In this document: positions 16,900 through 25,824 of the stretch, one piece after another | Layout of the letters: each line of letters begins with the position of its first letter | Numbering within the stretch: the stretch's first letter is position 1 | Origin: Noviherbaspirillum_A sp963522035 | Lineage (GTDB): Bacteria; Pseudomonadota; Gammaproteobacteria; Burkholderiales; Burkholderiaceae_D | Assembly (NCBI GenBank): GCA_963522035.1 | Contig: CAUQYP010000001.1 | Span: forward strand, 1 to 64,000 | Reading direction: 5' to 3' | DNA length: 64,000 nt | Translations under genes and position numbers: made by a program | The notes under the pieces: model-generated | The model's input: the letters and a program-made list of their open reading frames with translations, nothing else | The model's database searches: none | Told to the model about the DNA's origin: nothing

Positions 16900-18168
16900 A
16901 TGAACCCTCTCTCTGATTCTGGCAGCCCATTTACTGCTTTCGTTGGCATCGATTGGGCAGACACAAAGCATGATGTCTGTGTGCAGGGGGCCAATAGTGA
17001 CCAGCGCGAATTCGCCTCCTTTCCCCACCAGACCAACCGCATTGAAGAATGGGCATCGGAGATGCACCGTCGTTTCGGCGGCACGATCGCCATTGCGCTT
17101 GAGCTGGCCAAAGGGCCTATTGTCTATGCTCTGCAGAAATATGATTTCTTCGTGCTCTTTCCAATCAATCCATCCACCCTCGCGAAGTATCGGGAAGCTT
17201 TTAAACCCAGCCGTGCCAAAGACGATCCCAGCGATGCAGAGCTTGCCCTGGATCTGCTGTTACGGCATGCCGATCGGTTCCGGCCTCTCAAGCCACAAAG
17301 TGTGGCCATGCGCACGCTGCTGACCTTGGTCGAGCAGCGGCGAGAACTAATTGGCGACAAGACCCGATTTACCAACCGGCTATGCAATACGTTGAAGCAA
17401 TACTATCCACAAGCGCTTGAGTGGTTCGAACAACGCGATACCGCTTTGTTCTGTGACTTCATTAGCCGCTGGCCAACCCTGATGGATGCCAAGCGCGCCC
17501 GGACGAGCACCTTAAAGGCATTCTTCAACAAGCACAATGCGCGGCGTGCCAAGATTGTTGAGACGCGTATTGCGTCGATCAAGTCGGCAATGTCCCTAAC
17601 CTCGGACAAGGCTGTCGTTTCGCCTTATCGCCTGCAGGCACTGGTGTTGATTGATCAGTTGCGCATTACCTTGCAAGCCATCGATCGCTTTGATAAGGAA
17701 ATCGCCTTGGTCGCGCCAACGCTCGCAGACTATGCATTGTTCAGTGAATTGCCTGGTGCTGGTCCTTCCTTGGCACCTCGATTGCTGGTTGCCTTTGGCG
17801 AGCAACGTGAACGATTTGCAAATGCCGGTGAACTCCAGCGCTATTCGGGTGTAGCACCGGTTACCGAGCGCAGTGGCAAGAAGTGCTGGGTGCATTGGCG
17901 CTGGCAGTGCCCAACGTTTCTGCGACAAACCTTCGTGGAATGGGCAGGCCAGACCATCAATAAGTCCACTTGGGCAGCCGCTTACTATCGTCACCAACGT
18001 GCCAAGGGCAGCACTTACCAGGCGGCTATTCGCGCCTTGGCATTCAAGTGGATCCGGATCCTCTACCGATGCTGGCAAACCAGGACGCCTTACGATGAAG
18101 CACGGTACCTCGACGCTCTGCGACGACGTCAATCATCTCTGTTTACGCTACTAACCCCATCGTCCTAA
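16900..18168 (+). CDS. IS110-family transposase (DEDD recombinase)
   Basis: A 422-residue recombinase. The N-terminal RuvC-like DEDD domain shows FVGIDWADTKHDVCV (first Asp), ALELAKGPIVYAL (Glu) and KDDPSDAELALDLLL (Asp pair). The C-terminal part carries the Transposase_20 helix-hairpin-helix SELPGAGPSLAPRLLVAFGE and the serine-containing GVAPVTERSGKK region. ATG 16900 follows a strong AGGAGG site; the longer frame from 16708 runs through the leader and lacks homology. It is full length and has no disabling mutation that I can see. Confidence 0.95.
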   Translation: MNPLSDSGSPFTAFVGIDWADTKHDVCVQGANSDQREFASFPHQTNRIEEWASEMHRRFGGTIAIALELAKGPIVYALQKYDFFVLFPINPSTLAKYREAFKPSRAKDDPSDAELALDLLLRHADRFRPLKPQSVAMRTLLTLVEQRRELIGDKTRFTNRLCNTLKQYYPQALEWFEQRDTALFCDFISRWPTLMDAKRARTSTLKAFFNKHNARRAKIVETRIASIKSAMSLTSDKAVVSPYRLQALVLIDQLRITLQAIDRFDKEIALVAPTLADYALFSELPGAGPSLAPRLLVAFGEQRERFANAGELQRYSGVAPVTERSGKKCWVHWRWQCPTFLRQTFVEWAGQTINKSTWAAAYYRHQRAKGSTYQAAIRALAFKWIRILYRCWQTRTPYDEARYLDALRRRQSSLFTLLTPSS

Positions 18169-18193
18169 ATCACTTGACGGACTACCTCAGGGC

Positions 18194-18210
18194 GTGAAGC
18201 GGTCCTTCAC
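18194..18210 (+). terminator. Short hairpin after the IS110 transposase
   Basis: GTGAAG (18194-18199) and CTTCAC (18205-18210) pair around a 5-base loop, 26 bp after the transposase stop. It may be part of the element's right end. No T-run follows. Confidence 0.35.
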
Positions 18211-18237
18211 TTCGTCCTATCCAACGCAGACAGGATA

Positions 18238-18462
18238 CTAAAAAACGTGGTGTAGCCATGTATTCAAATACAGGAGCCAACTAATACATGTTTGAAGAGC
18301 TGCAACGAAGCCGGCTAAAAGCATTACAAAAAATATTATAAACAGACAACCTGTATTCTGATGTCCGCCGCTACGGAAAACCAACTTGGTCCTAAAGATT
18401 CGATTAAAAAACTTGAGAGCGAACTCACCAAGTAACTCTAACAAAGCACTAAATATTTCCAT
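18238..18462 (-). CDS. Small membrane protein
   Basis: A 74-residue frame starting MEIFSALLELLGEFALKFF, an amphipathic N-terminus like that of many short proteobacterial membrane proteins. One long hydrophobic segment follows (CLFIIFFVMLLAGFVAAL) and a second near the end. Its stop lies about 16 bp beyond the inferred IS110 boundary, so it is not interrupted by the element. No ribosome site is obvious. Function unknown. Confidence 0.4.
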   Translation of the reverse strand: MEIFSALLELLGEFALKFFNRIFRTKLVFRSGGHQNTGCLFIIFFVMLLAGFVAALQTCISWLLYLNTWLHHVF

Positions 18463-18674
18463 GATAATGCTTTTATATTTTAATAAATCAGGATGCTTTT
18501 CATCGCTATAAACGATTTTTCAGGCTACTCTCGTCTTAGCTGAAACCAGCACAGTCGACCCAAAGCAGACGGTTGATGAAACACGGGCAACCGCCGGTCT
18601 TGTAAACCGTTTAGTAAAACGGTAAATTTTCAGCAATGGCATTGGAACTACTTTTTTAAATTCAATCATCTACT

Positions 18675-19220
18675 TCATCTTAACTCAGCGAATCTTCGCT
18701 TTTTCGTCAGAGTCGTTAGATCAAAGATAGAAACAAAAACTGATACTGCTGTTAAACCGAACATCGCTTCACACCAAAACATTGCAACTATACGGCTATG
18801 CTTTAAGCTATTAAAAAATGCGTAGCTAATCTGATGTGGCTCAACGGATCCAGTCCCAAGATTAATTTGCGACCACAGCAAAATCATAGCAAACAATATT
18901 GTAATAACTTTTGAAACAGTAGAGCGACGACCCCGCATAGAGTAAATGGCTTTTAAATTCCCTGTTGTGAAAGTCATAAAAAATCCCAGCAATATCCCTC
19001 CGTAAAAGCATAACGAAGCAGTGAATGCTAGCGCAAATGGAAAATCACCTTCATTTCCTAATGCCAGCGCATTTGGAAGGATTAATTTCGATATAGAATT
19101 TTGACTAATAGCCGGCAAAACTAGAATGCAAGCACCTATTGTGGCACCAAATATAACGGCAATCATGGCAACGAAATTTCTCGATACCAAGGGAAAGAGA
19201 ACTGCTCCATTTCTGTCCAA
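18675..19220 (-). CDS. Four-helix membrane protein, function unknown
   Basis: Not recognised. A 181-residue protein with about four transmembrane segments (15-38, 63-88, 103-120, 146-168) and a basic C-terminus. The probable start is a TTG at 19220 preceded by AGGA at workable spacing; the first internal ATG is at 19166. The gene is AT-rich and has no neighbours on its strand. It may belong with the other small membrane proteins of this region, but no sequence similarity was noticed. Confidence 0.5.
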   Translation of the reverse strand: MDRNGAVLFPLVSRNFVAMIAVIFGATIGACILVLPAISQNSISKLILPNALALGNEGDFPFALAFTASLCFYGGILLGFFMTFTTGNLKAIYSMRGRRSTVSKVITILFAMILLWSQINLGTGSVEPHQISYAFFNSLKHSRIVAMFWCEAMFGLTAVSVFVSIFDLTTLTKKRRFAELR

Positions 19221-19457
19221 AAATTTATCCTAGTGCTTAACTAATGTTCTATGGTTAATAACTAAAAACGGAATCATGGATCTCAGGCTTTTTCCCATCT
19301 CATCGTTCTCGGCGGAAAGGCAATAATCTTAGCCAGCAATAGCTAGACGCCTCTAAACTTACGTGTGAGCGGGTCAGATCCCCGTCATTTAATGGATTCG
19401 CGACAAAGAATGGTAGCACAAATAGTTTCTTTAGAGAAATTTCGTGGATGGTTGGCT

Positions 19458-19668
19458 TAGGTCCGCTTTTGGCCGAAGACGGTCTGGCGGTGAACTGGCG
19501 CTATCGACCCAGGCTGTGTGAAAACACGGATAAAAACTTGGCTCAGAAAAATCGACGCGTCAGAACCCGCTACATTGAACGATCGGAGGCTCGGGAATAG
19601 TGAGAGCACCTCTGAAAACATACCTAACTTGCGTTTTTACACAGCCTGGACCCTAAGCGGTCACTAAG
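19458..19668. repeat. Dispersed intergenic repeat copy split by a MITE
   Basis: GGTCCGCTTTTGGCCGAAGA begins a copy that runs to TATCGACCC at 19510 and resumes as TAAGCGGTCACTAAG from 19654. The interruption is the 138-bp element at 19511-19648 plus a 5-base duplication. Compare the copy near 16585, which is split by IS110. Confidence 0.6.
19511..19648. mobile_element. MITE with 16-17 bp terminal inverted repeats
   Basis: AGGCTGTGTGAAAAC at 19511-19525 is matched by its near-perfect reverse complement ending at 19648 (one mismatch). GACCC flanks both sides (19506-19510 and 19649-19653), a likely 5-bp target duplication. At 138 bp with no gene it is a non-autonomous element that would need a transposase encoded elsewhere. 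Confidence 0.8.
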
Positions 19669-19748
19669 CACGATAGGTTTATCAAGCCAGCGTTGACAGG
19701 ATCTTGGTCCACATCGACTATCGCAAACTTTCCTATAGCTCGCCGTTG

Positions 19749-20546
19749 CTAAGACCCTGACACAGCCGTAATTGCTGTGCCTATTAGCGGAACAAGTTTG
19801 GCAGTAAAGTCGATTGCAGCTGAAAGCCCGCCTGCTATTTTTCCGACTTTTTCGACTTTATCAGCGGCTTCAGTGAGATAGCTACGCTGGGCTTCATTTA
19901 AAGTAGGCTCTGCGGCACGAAGTTGTTCCGTAGCATCAGCGATTTCTGAGACCGCGTTTCGGCACGCTCGATGCAAAGAATCAATGCCTTCGAAGCTTGC
20001 TGTGACTATTCCTTCCTCGAGTTCCTTCAGCAATTGCTCCATGAAGGCATGTACGGAAGGTGGAAATCGCATTGAGGTCAGACGCGCTTTCAAGGAAATA
20101 ATGTCATTGAGAACTTGAGCGGTGTCTGTATCGCTGACTGAATGTTCAGAGCAGGGGAGGACGTTTGCTGCCCACCCCAAAGCGAGTGTGTATTCGCCAC
20201 TGCAAAGCTGTGGAAAATTGGTCAGCACCTGCTTAATATTATGCATAGCCGCTAAAGCAGTATTTGCTGCCTCAATTGGCGCAAACAGGTCTGGCGTAAT
20301 GCTCGGATGCTGGCTCAGCGCACCGAGCACCGCACGTTGCTGTTTCCTGAGAGACGTGATTGCTGCTCTAACGAGATCTTGCTGATCTGGATTGTCTGGA
20401 TCATACGACTGGATTCCTAAAGCAGCAGCATAGGCCACGTCAATATGTTGGTTCGCGTAAATCACGCTGATCAGAGCGAATTGACGGCAACGCCAAGCCG
20501 AGTTGCTTGGGGGAGTGATTACTCGACCTTCGCCCTGTGCCTGCAT
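19749..20546 (-). CDS. Hypothetical protein with C-terminal hydrophobic helix
   Basis: Not recognised. A 265-residue, mostly helical protein. About 100 N-terminal residues are followed by a coiled-coil-like middle (for example FMEQLLKELEEGIVTASFEG) and a hydrophobic glycine-rich end (KIAGGLSAAIDFTAKLVPLI) that could insert into a membrane. ATG 20546 is preceded by AAAGGA. A helical body with a membrane-active tail is seen in some toxins and in some signalling effectors, but nothing here proves either. It lies alone between a MITE and the large hybrid kinase. Confidence 0.6.
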   Translation of the reverse strand: MQAQGEGRVITPPSNSAWRCRQFALISVIYANQHIDVAYAAALGIQSYDPDNPDQQDLVRAAITSLRKQQRAVLGALSQHPSITPDLFAPIEAANTALAAMHNIKQVLTNFPQLCSGEYTLALGWAANVLPCSEHSVSDTDTAQVLNDIISLKARLTSMRFPPSVHAFMEQLLKELEEGIVTASFEGIDSLHRACRNAVSEIADATEQLRAAEPTLNEAQRSYLTEAADKVEKVGKIAGGLSAAIDFTAKLVPLIGTAITAVSGS

Positions 20547-20631
20547 GTAGATTCCTTTTTCTCTGTTTGTTACACAATTATAACTGTGAGTTTCTCCGGG
20601 GAAGATGCGTCACCGTCGGCTCGTGGCCGGC

Positions 20632-20690
20632 TGTTGCCTTTGCCCCAAGGGGGAAAACCGACCCAAACCGGTCGCTGCGTTCCATTTCTT
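20632..20690. repeat. Copy of the dispersed intergenic repeat
   Basis: Contains GGCCGGCTGTTGCC and AACCGACCCAAACCGGTCGC, matching the core of the family also seen near 15240, 16585 and 19458. The 460-bp stretch 20547-21007 holds nothing else that I can support. Confidence 0.5.
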
Positions 20691-21007
20691 CGAATGTCCG
20701 ACACAACACAAAAGCAGTCGTAGATTTGGGACATCCTCATTGTTCGATTTCCAAGGTAGGAACCAGTAATTCGACTCCGTATTCCGTAGCACTCTGCAGT
20801 AACAACTTAGCAGCCAAATAATCGCTCGGCCTCCTGTTGACTTTCCGAGCATCAACCAAATTGTTCCCAAGGCTTTGCGAAGATTCTGCAGGAGCCGCAG
20901 AATATCTGCTGCAACGCGTTTCACGCAATTCCAAAACGAAACCCAGTGATCGCAAGGGAGTAAGCTGTCAACATGCCCATCAAATCAAACAATCGACCGC
21001 TTTCCTT

Positions 21008-24000
21008 ATGGATGACAACGAACGCCGCATTCTGCAATTCCCGCCTCCCTCACCAGGGTACGTTCCCAGCAATCTGCCTTTCTTTGTCGTAGGCATTGGG
21101 GCCTCGGCCGGCGGCATTGACGCGCTGCTACGGTTTCTTGACGCCATGCCGGCCAACAATGGCATGGCCTTCGTGGTTGTGCTCCATTTATCGCCGAAGC
21201 ACGATAGCAATATGCATACGATCCTGCACGGCAAGACCAGGATGCCGGTTATCCAGGTGAATGAAACCGTGCTGATCGAAGCCAACCATGTCTACGTCAT
21301 TCCACCGTCGAAAGACCTATTGATGAATGACGGTTCGCTGCAAGTGGTCTCTGCGGCACGTCCGCGCGGCCGCCATATCGCCGTTGACATTTTCCTGCGC
21401 ACACTGGCCGAGGTGCACCGCGAGCGGGCGGTCGGCATCATTCTTTCCGGGGCCGGCTCGGACGGTGCTGTCGGCATCTCCCGCATTAAGGAAAGGGGGG
21501 GAATCACCATTGCTCAGACACCTGATGACGCCGAATATGACAGCATGCCGCGCAGTGCGATCGAAACTGGCATGGTGGACCTGGTGCTGCCGGTTACCGA
21601 AATGCCGCAGAAGCTCATCGAATTGTCCCGCAACGCCAGCATATTGCAACTGCCGCCAGCCGGCGATGCCGAGCAAGCCATTAGCCTCAGTAACCCCGAG
21701 GCGCACGCTGAAGTATCGGAGGTGGCATTGCGGAACCTTCTGCGGTTGTTGCATGACAGGACTGGCCATGATTTTACGCACTACAAGCGCGCAACTGTCC
21801 TGCGCCGCATTGAGCGGCGCTTGCAAGTCAACGGCTTGCCCAATGTGCCGGCATACGTGAAGTTCCTAGAACAGCATGAGCCGGAGACGAAAGCGCTGCT
21901 TCAGGACATGCTCATTGGCGTTACAAACTTCTTTCGCGACCGCGAAGCCTTCGAAACGCTGGAACGGGATATCATTCCCAAAATCTTCGAACAGGGGCAG
22001 GACAACGAACAGATCCGCGCCTGGTCATTGGGATGTGCGACCGGCGAAGAAGCCTATTCACTTGCGATGCTGCTGGCTGATCAGAATACGCTGATGAACA
22101 AGCCCAGGTCGATCCAGGTATTCGCCTCGGATATCGATGAACGGGCCATCGATATCGCCCGCCATGGGCTCTATCCCGAGTCCATCATCACCGATGTGCC
22201 TCCTTCCCGTTTGCGCCAGCATTTCGACAAACGGCAGCAACACTACTGCATCAAGCGGGAAATTCGGGAGAAGGTAATGTTCGCGGTTCATAACATTCTG
22301 CGGGACCCTCCATTTCCGAAGCTTCACCTGATCACCTGCCGCAACCTGCTCATTTACCTGAGCCGGGACATCCAGAAAAAGGTGATCGAGATGCTGCATT
22401 ATGCGTTGCAGCCGAATGGCTATTTGTTCCTCGGCAGTGCGGAAACCGTGGACACGAATTCGGATCTGTTTAAGCCCATTGACAAGAAGCACCGCATTTA
22501 TCAAGCCACTAGCGCCCGCGTGGTTCGCTCTTTCTTCAGCGCCCCGATATTGCGTACCAGGGAAACGCCTCTACCCGGCAAAGCACCGGCGAAACGCTCA
22601 GACCGGCGGCAGAGGACGCCAAAAGAAGTGCATCAGACCCTTTTCGAAGATTATGGGCCGCCAAGCATTCTGATTGACCAAAATAATGATGTCGTCTATG
22701 CGACCAAGCATGCGGGGCGTTTCCTGCGCCACCCTGGTGGAGAGACGACCAATAACGTGCTCAGCACGGTGCATCCAGATCTGCAACTGGCATTGCGCAC
22801 CGGCCTTTTCCAAGCGACAACCTCCCAGCAACCTGTGGTCACGCCCTATACCCCAATATCGGAAGGTGACAAATCGACGCCGATCAGAATCATCGTTCGT
22901 CCGGCGCAGAACCAGCATGCAGAAAGCGGTTTCACCTTGCTGGTATTCGAAGAACTGGAAAGCCCGGCGCCAACGGAATTTTCCACGGTCCTACCCACTG
23001 AGAATGCCATCGTGCTGCATCTGGAAGAGGATTTGGCGCAAGCCAGGCAACAGCTACGTGCTGTCATAGATCAGTACGAGACAGCAATGGAAGACCTGAA
23101 GTCGTCGAATGAAGAACTACAGGCCATCAATGAAGAAATGCGCGCGGCCACCGAAGAGATGGAAACCAGCAAGGAAGAGCTGCAGTCGACCAATGAAGAA
23201 TTGATTACTGTCAATATTGAAATGAAAAGCAAGATGGAAGAGACGGCAAAAGCCATCGACGACTTGCAAAACTTCGTCTCCGCAACGGACATCGCCGTCA
23301 TCTTCATCGATCGTGGCATGCGTATCAAGCGCTATACCGAACCAGCCAGCCACCTGTTCAACCTAATCCAGACGGACATCAACCGATCGCTGAGTGACAT
23401 CACGCACCGTCTTCACTATCCAGACATCTTTCAGGATATCAAGCTGGTATTCGACAAGCTCCTCCCGATCGATCAGGAAGTGCGTAGTGACGATGGCCTG
23501 TGGTATCTCGCCAAGCTGCTGCCCTACCGCACAGCAGAGGACCGCATCGACGGTGTTGTGGTTTGCTTCATTGACATTTCGAGACGCAAGGCGATCGAGG
23601 AGCGCTTACGCCTCAGCGAACAGCGCATGCGGCTTATCGCTGCCAGTACCAAGGATTACGCAATCGTCACCATGGACAGCGAGGGCATTGTCACGAGCTG
23701 GAATGGCGGCGCGGAACGACTATTTGGTTACTGTGCGGAGGAAATGATCGGGCGAAGCGCTGAAATACTGTACCCAGAGGAAGACCGCGCGAAAGGCGCG
23801 TTTACCGACGAGCTGCGCCGGGCACGGAATGACGGGCGCGCCGAGGATGATCGCTGGCATATACGCAAGAATGGATCGCAGGTTTTCTGCAGCGGTATTT
23901 CCTCTCCGCTGACGGATGAAACGATGTACGGCTATGTAAAGATCGCCCGCGACATGACAAGTTCTAAATGGATGCGGGACCAACAGGATGCCAGGCTGGA

Positions 24001-25147
24001 ATGGGAGAGGAAGGAGCGCATCCGTGCCGAGGAAGCAGCAAAAGTGCGGGACCAGTTTTTTGCGGTGCTGTCGCATGAACTGAAGCAGCCGCTGAACCTG
24101 ATCCAGTTGACGGCGGAAATGCTCGGCCGATTGCCCGAAACGGCAAAGGTCCCTGCCATTGTTCGCGGCAGCACCACGATCAAGCGGATGGTGGAAAGCC
24201 AGGCCCGAATCATTGATGACTTAATGGATTTGTCGCGCTTGCATACAGGCAAGTTGAGCTTGAACAGCACCCAGGTTGACCTGTACGAAGTAATTTCCCA
24301 TGTCCTTACTGCACTCACCCCGGACGCCGCGCAAAAGGGCATTGCCATGTCTTTCGCACCAGTGACCAAGGGGCTGATCGTTCATGGCGACATGGTCCGT
24401 CTTGAACAGGTCGTTTGGAATCTGTTGAGCAATGCGCTGAAGTTCACGCCGGCCAGCGGCAAGATAGAGATAAGACTTCACCAGCATGGTGACAACGCCT
24501 GTATCGAGGTGGAGGACACTGGCCGGGGTATCCCGCCGGAATTTCTGCCTTTCATATTTGACATGTTTCGGCAAGCCAATACGGGCACCACGAGGCAATA
24601 TGGCGGCTTGGGCATTGGCCTGGCGCTGGTCAAGGAACTGGTCACGAGCCATGGCGGGGAAGTTGAAGCGCATTCGGCAGGTCGAGACAAGGGCGCGCTG
24701 TTCCGTATCTTGTTGCCGATGCTTAAACAGGAACGCAGTGTCGCGCAAGCAATGCTAGCCGACAGCACGAACTTGGCTGGAAAAAGCATTTTGCTGGTAG
24801 ATGACGACAAGGACGTCCTTGAATCACTGAGGACGCTGCTCGTGCTTGAGGAGGCGCAGGTCACGCATGCGGCTAGTGCACCGGAAGCATTAGACATCGT
24901 GAAGGACACATTGAAACCGTATCATCTCATCGTTTCGGATATCGGCATGCCGGACATGGATGGCTATACCTTGCTGGCGGAGCTACGCAAGCTGCCCGCC
25001 ACCAGGGCAACTCCTGCGATCGCACTGAGCGGATTCACTCGGCCGACGGATGTCACCACCGCCCTTACCGCGGGCTTTGCAACGCACATGAGCAAACCTG
25101 TAGCATTCGACCAGTTTATTGCCACGGCATGCAGGTTGATCACATGA
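21008..25147 (+). CDS. CheB-CheR-PAS-histidine kinase-receiver fusion
   Basis: A 1379-residue cytoplasmic signalling protein. Order: CheB methylesterase (about 25-205; active-site start GIGASAGG and LSGAGSDGAVG), CheR methyltransferase (about 240-510; GCATGEEAYSLAML SAM motif), a coiled coil rich in EEL/NEEL repeats (about 677-755), two PAS domains (about 760-870 and 880-1000), HisKA with VLSHELKQPLN (His about 1022), HATPase (N box NLLSNALKF, G boxes DTGRGIPPEF and GGLGIGLAL), and a C-terminal receiver (VDDDKD; phospho-Asp in SDIGMPD about 1310). Such CheBR-kinase hybrids are known but their targets are mostly undefined. ATG 21008 precedes the CheB domain but has a weak ribosome site; the frame is open to a TTG at 20837. 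It stands alone, with no chemotaxis operon nearby. Confidence 0.92.
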   Translation: MDDNERRILQFPPPSPGYVPSNLPFFVVGIGASAGGIDALLRFLDAMPANNGMAFVVVLHLSPKHDSNMHTILHGKTRMPVIQVNETVLIEANHVYVIPPSKDLLMNDGSLQVVSAARPRGRHIAVDIFLRTLAEVHRERAVGIILSGAGSDGAVGISRIKERGGITIAQTPDDAEYDSMPRSAIETGMVDLVLPVTEMPQKLIELSRNASILQLPPAGDAEQAISLSNPEAHAEVSEVALRNLLRLLHDRTGHDFTHYKRATVLRRIERRLQVNGLPNVPAYVKFLEQHEPETKALLQDMLIGVTNFFRDREAFETLERDIIPKIFEQGQDNEQIRAWSLGCATGEEAYSLAMLLADQNTLMNKPRSIQVFASDIDERAIDIARHGLYPESIITDVPPSRLRQHFDKRQQHYCIKREIREKVMFAVHNILRDPPFPKLHLITCRNLLIYLSRDIQKKVIEMLHYALQPNGYLFLGSAETVDTNSDLFKPIDKKHRIYQATSARVVRSFFSAPILRTRETPLPGKAPAKRSDRRQRTPKEVHQTLFEDYGPPSILIDQNNDVVYATKHAGRFLRHPGGETTNNVLSTVHPDLQLALRTGLFQATTSQQPVVTPYTPISEGDKSTPIRIIVRPAQNQHAESGFTLLVFEELESPAPTEFSTVLPTENAIVLHLEEDLAQARQQLRAVIDQYETAMEDLKSSNEELQAINEEMRAATEEMETSKEELQSTNEELITVNIEMKSKMEETAKAIDDLQNFVSATDIAVIFIDRGMRIKRYTEPASHLFNLIQTDINRSLSDITHRLHYPDIFQDIKLVFDKLLPIDQEVRSDDGLWYLAKLLPYRTAEDRIDGVVVCFIDISRRKAIEERLRLSEQRMRLIAASTKDYAIVTMDSEGIVTSWNGGAERLFGYCAEEMIGRSAEILYPEEDRAKGAFTDELRRARNDGRAEDDRWHIRKNGSQVFCSGISSPLTDETMYGYVKIARDMTSSKWMRDQQDARLEWERKERIRAEEAAKVRDQFFAVLSHELKQPLNLIQLTAEMLGRLPETAKVPAIVRGSTTIKRMVESQARIIDDLMDLSRLHTGKLSLNSTQVDLYEVISHVLTALTPDAAQKGIAMSFAPVTKGLIVHGDMVRLEQVVWNLLSNALKFTPASGKIEIRLHQHGDNACIEVEDTGRGIPPEFLPFIFDMFRQANTGTTRQYGGLGIGLALVKELVTSHGGEVEAHSAGRDKGALFRILLPMLKQERSVAQAMLADSTNLAGKSILLVDDDKDVLESLRTLLVLEEAQVTHAASAPEALDIVKDTLKPYHLIVSDIGMPDMDGYTLLAELRKLPATRATPAIALSGFTRPTDVTTALTAGFATHMSKPVAFDQFIATACRLIT

Positions 25148-25600
25148 TTCCACGCGAGCGGTTTGGTCAGCATGCTGCGCCTGCTATGGACCCCAGCGGT
25201 ATGCGAAGGGGCCTGCGCCGAATTGTGGCGCATAGCATTCAAGCGTTTCGATTAACGATGAATATCATCGCGTGCTTTTGAAACCACAAACGAGTGTCCG
25301 ATAGTCGCTATGAAGCGGTCGCTAATCCGGATTAGACAAATGGCTCCTCATGGCCGAACTCAGACTGTCGGACAGGCTGAGATTTCGATCAGGTTTGACA
25401 TTCGCTATCAAATGACGGACGAGCTAGCCAATGGTGCACCGGTTGCGCAGCTGGTTGGCCAGTCCGAGACGACCCAGCAGACGATTATGTGAATCCGCAC
25501 CTGAACTTCAATTCTTTTTGAAAGCTAATTCCACATTGGAATCATTTCTTTAAAAATAGTTTGGGTTTTGGAGTCGGACAAAACCACCTTTAAATTACTC

Positions 25601-25661
25601 TAATTCTTACATGGAATTCAGCATTTGGCTTACTAGCTGACTTAGAATTAATTTGTAATAT
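25601..25661 (+). promoter_or_regulatory. Conserved upstream motif, copy A
   Basis: TAATTCTTACATGGAATTCA followed by GCATTTGGCTTACTAGCTG and TTAATTTGTAA. The same arrangement occurs at 30987-31047, upstream of another membrane protein gene, with about three quarters of positions identical although neither stretch is coding. It lies about 165-225 bp before ATG 25825 and is probably a shared promoter or regulator site. Confidence 0.6.
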
Positions 25662-25678
25662 CGACAAATATTACAAAT
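25651..25678. promoter_or_regulatory. Perfect 11-bp inverted repeat
   Basis: ATTTGTAATAT at 25651-25661 and ATATTACAAAT at 25668-25678 are exact complements around CGACAA. It overlaps the end of the conserved motif and could be an operator or an RNA hairpin. Copy B at 30987 does not keep this palindrome. Confidence 0.5.
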
Positions 25679-25824
25679 CTGTAAATTTTAAAAAAAGTAG
25701 CAATAAACACTTTCCATTGGCATAGGGATAGGTTCAGATACAGGCTTTGGCCGGCTAGGTATGCGGACCATTGAGAATTCTTCTTTTTTCATTAATCTTT
25801 TTTCAATAGTAATAAGGCTATTAA

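Larger units (their letters stand above)
16637..18221 (+). mobile_element. IS110-family insertion sequence
   Basis: The transposase gene at 16900-18168 defines the element. It has no inverted repeats, as expected for IS110, so boundaries are inferred from the interrupted target: the dispersed intergenic repeat reads ...TTTCGACCCA up to 16636 and resumes as ACGCAGACAGG from about 18223. That places the ends near 16637 and 18221, give or take a few bases. A structured leader lies between the left end and the transposase. Confidence 0.75.
25148..25824. other. Long intergenic stretch with regulatory motifs
   Basis: No credible gene. Near 25300-25390 are repeat-like pieces (GTCCGATAGTCGCTATGAAG and GCCGAACTCAGACTGTCGG). 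The AT-rich half before the next gene holds the conserved motif at 25601-25661 and an adjoining inverted repeat, listed separately. Confidence 0.6.
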
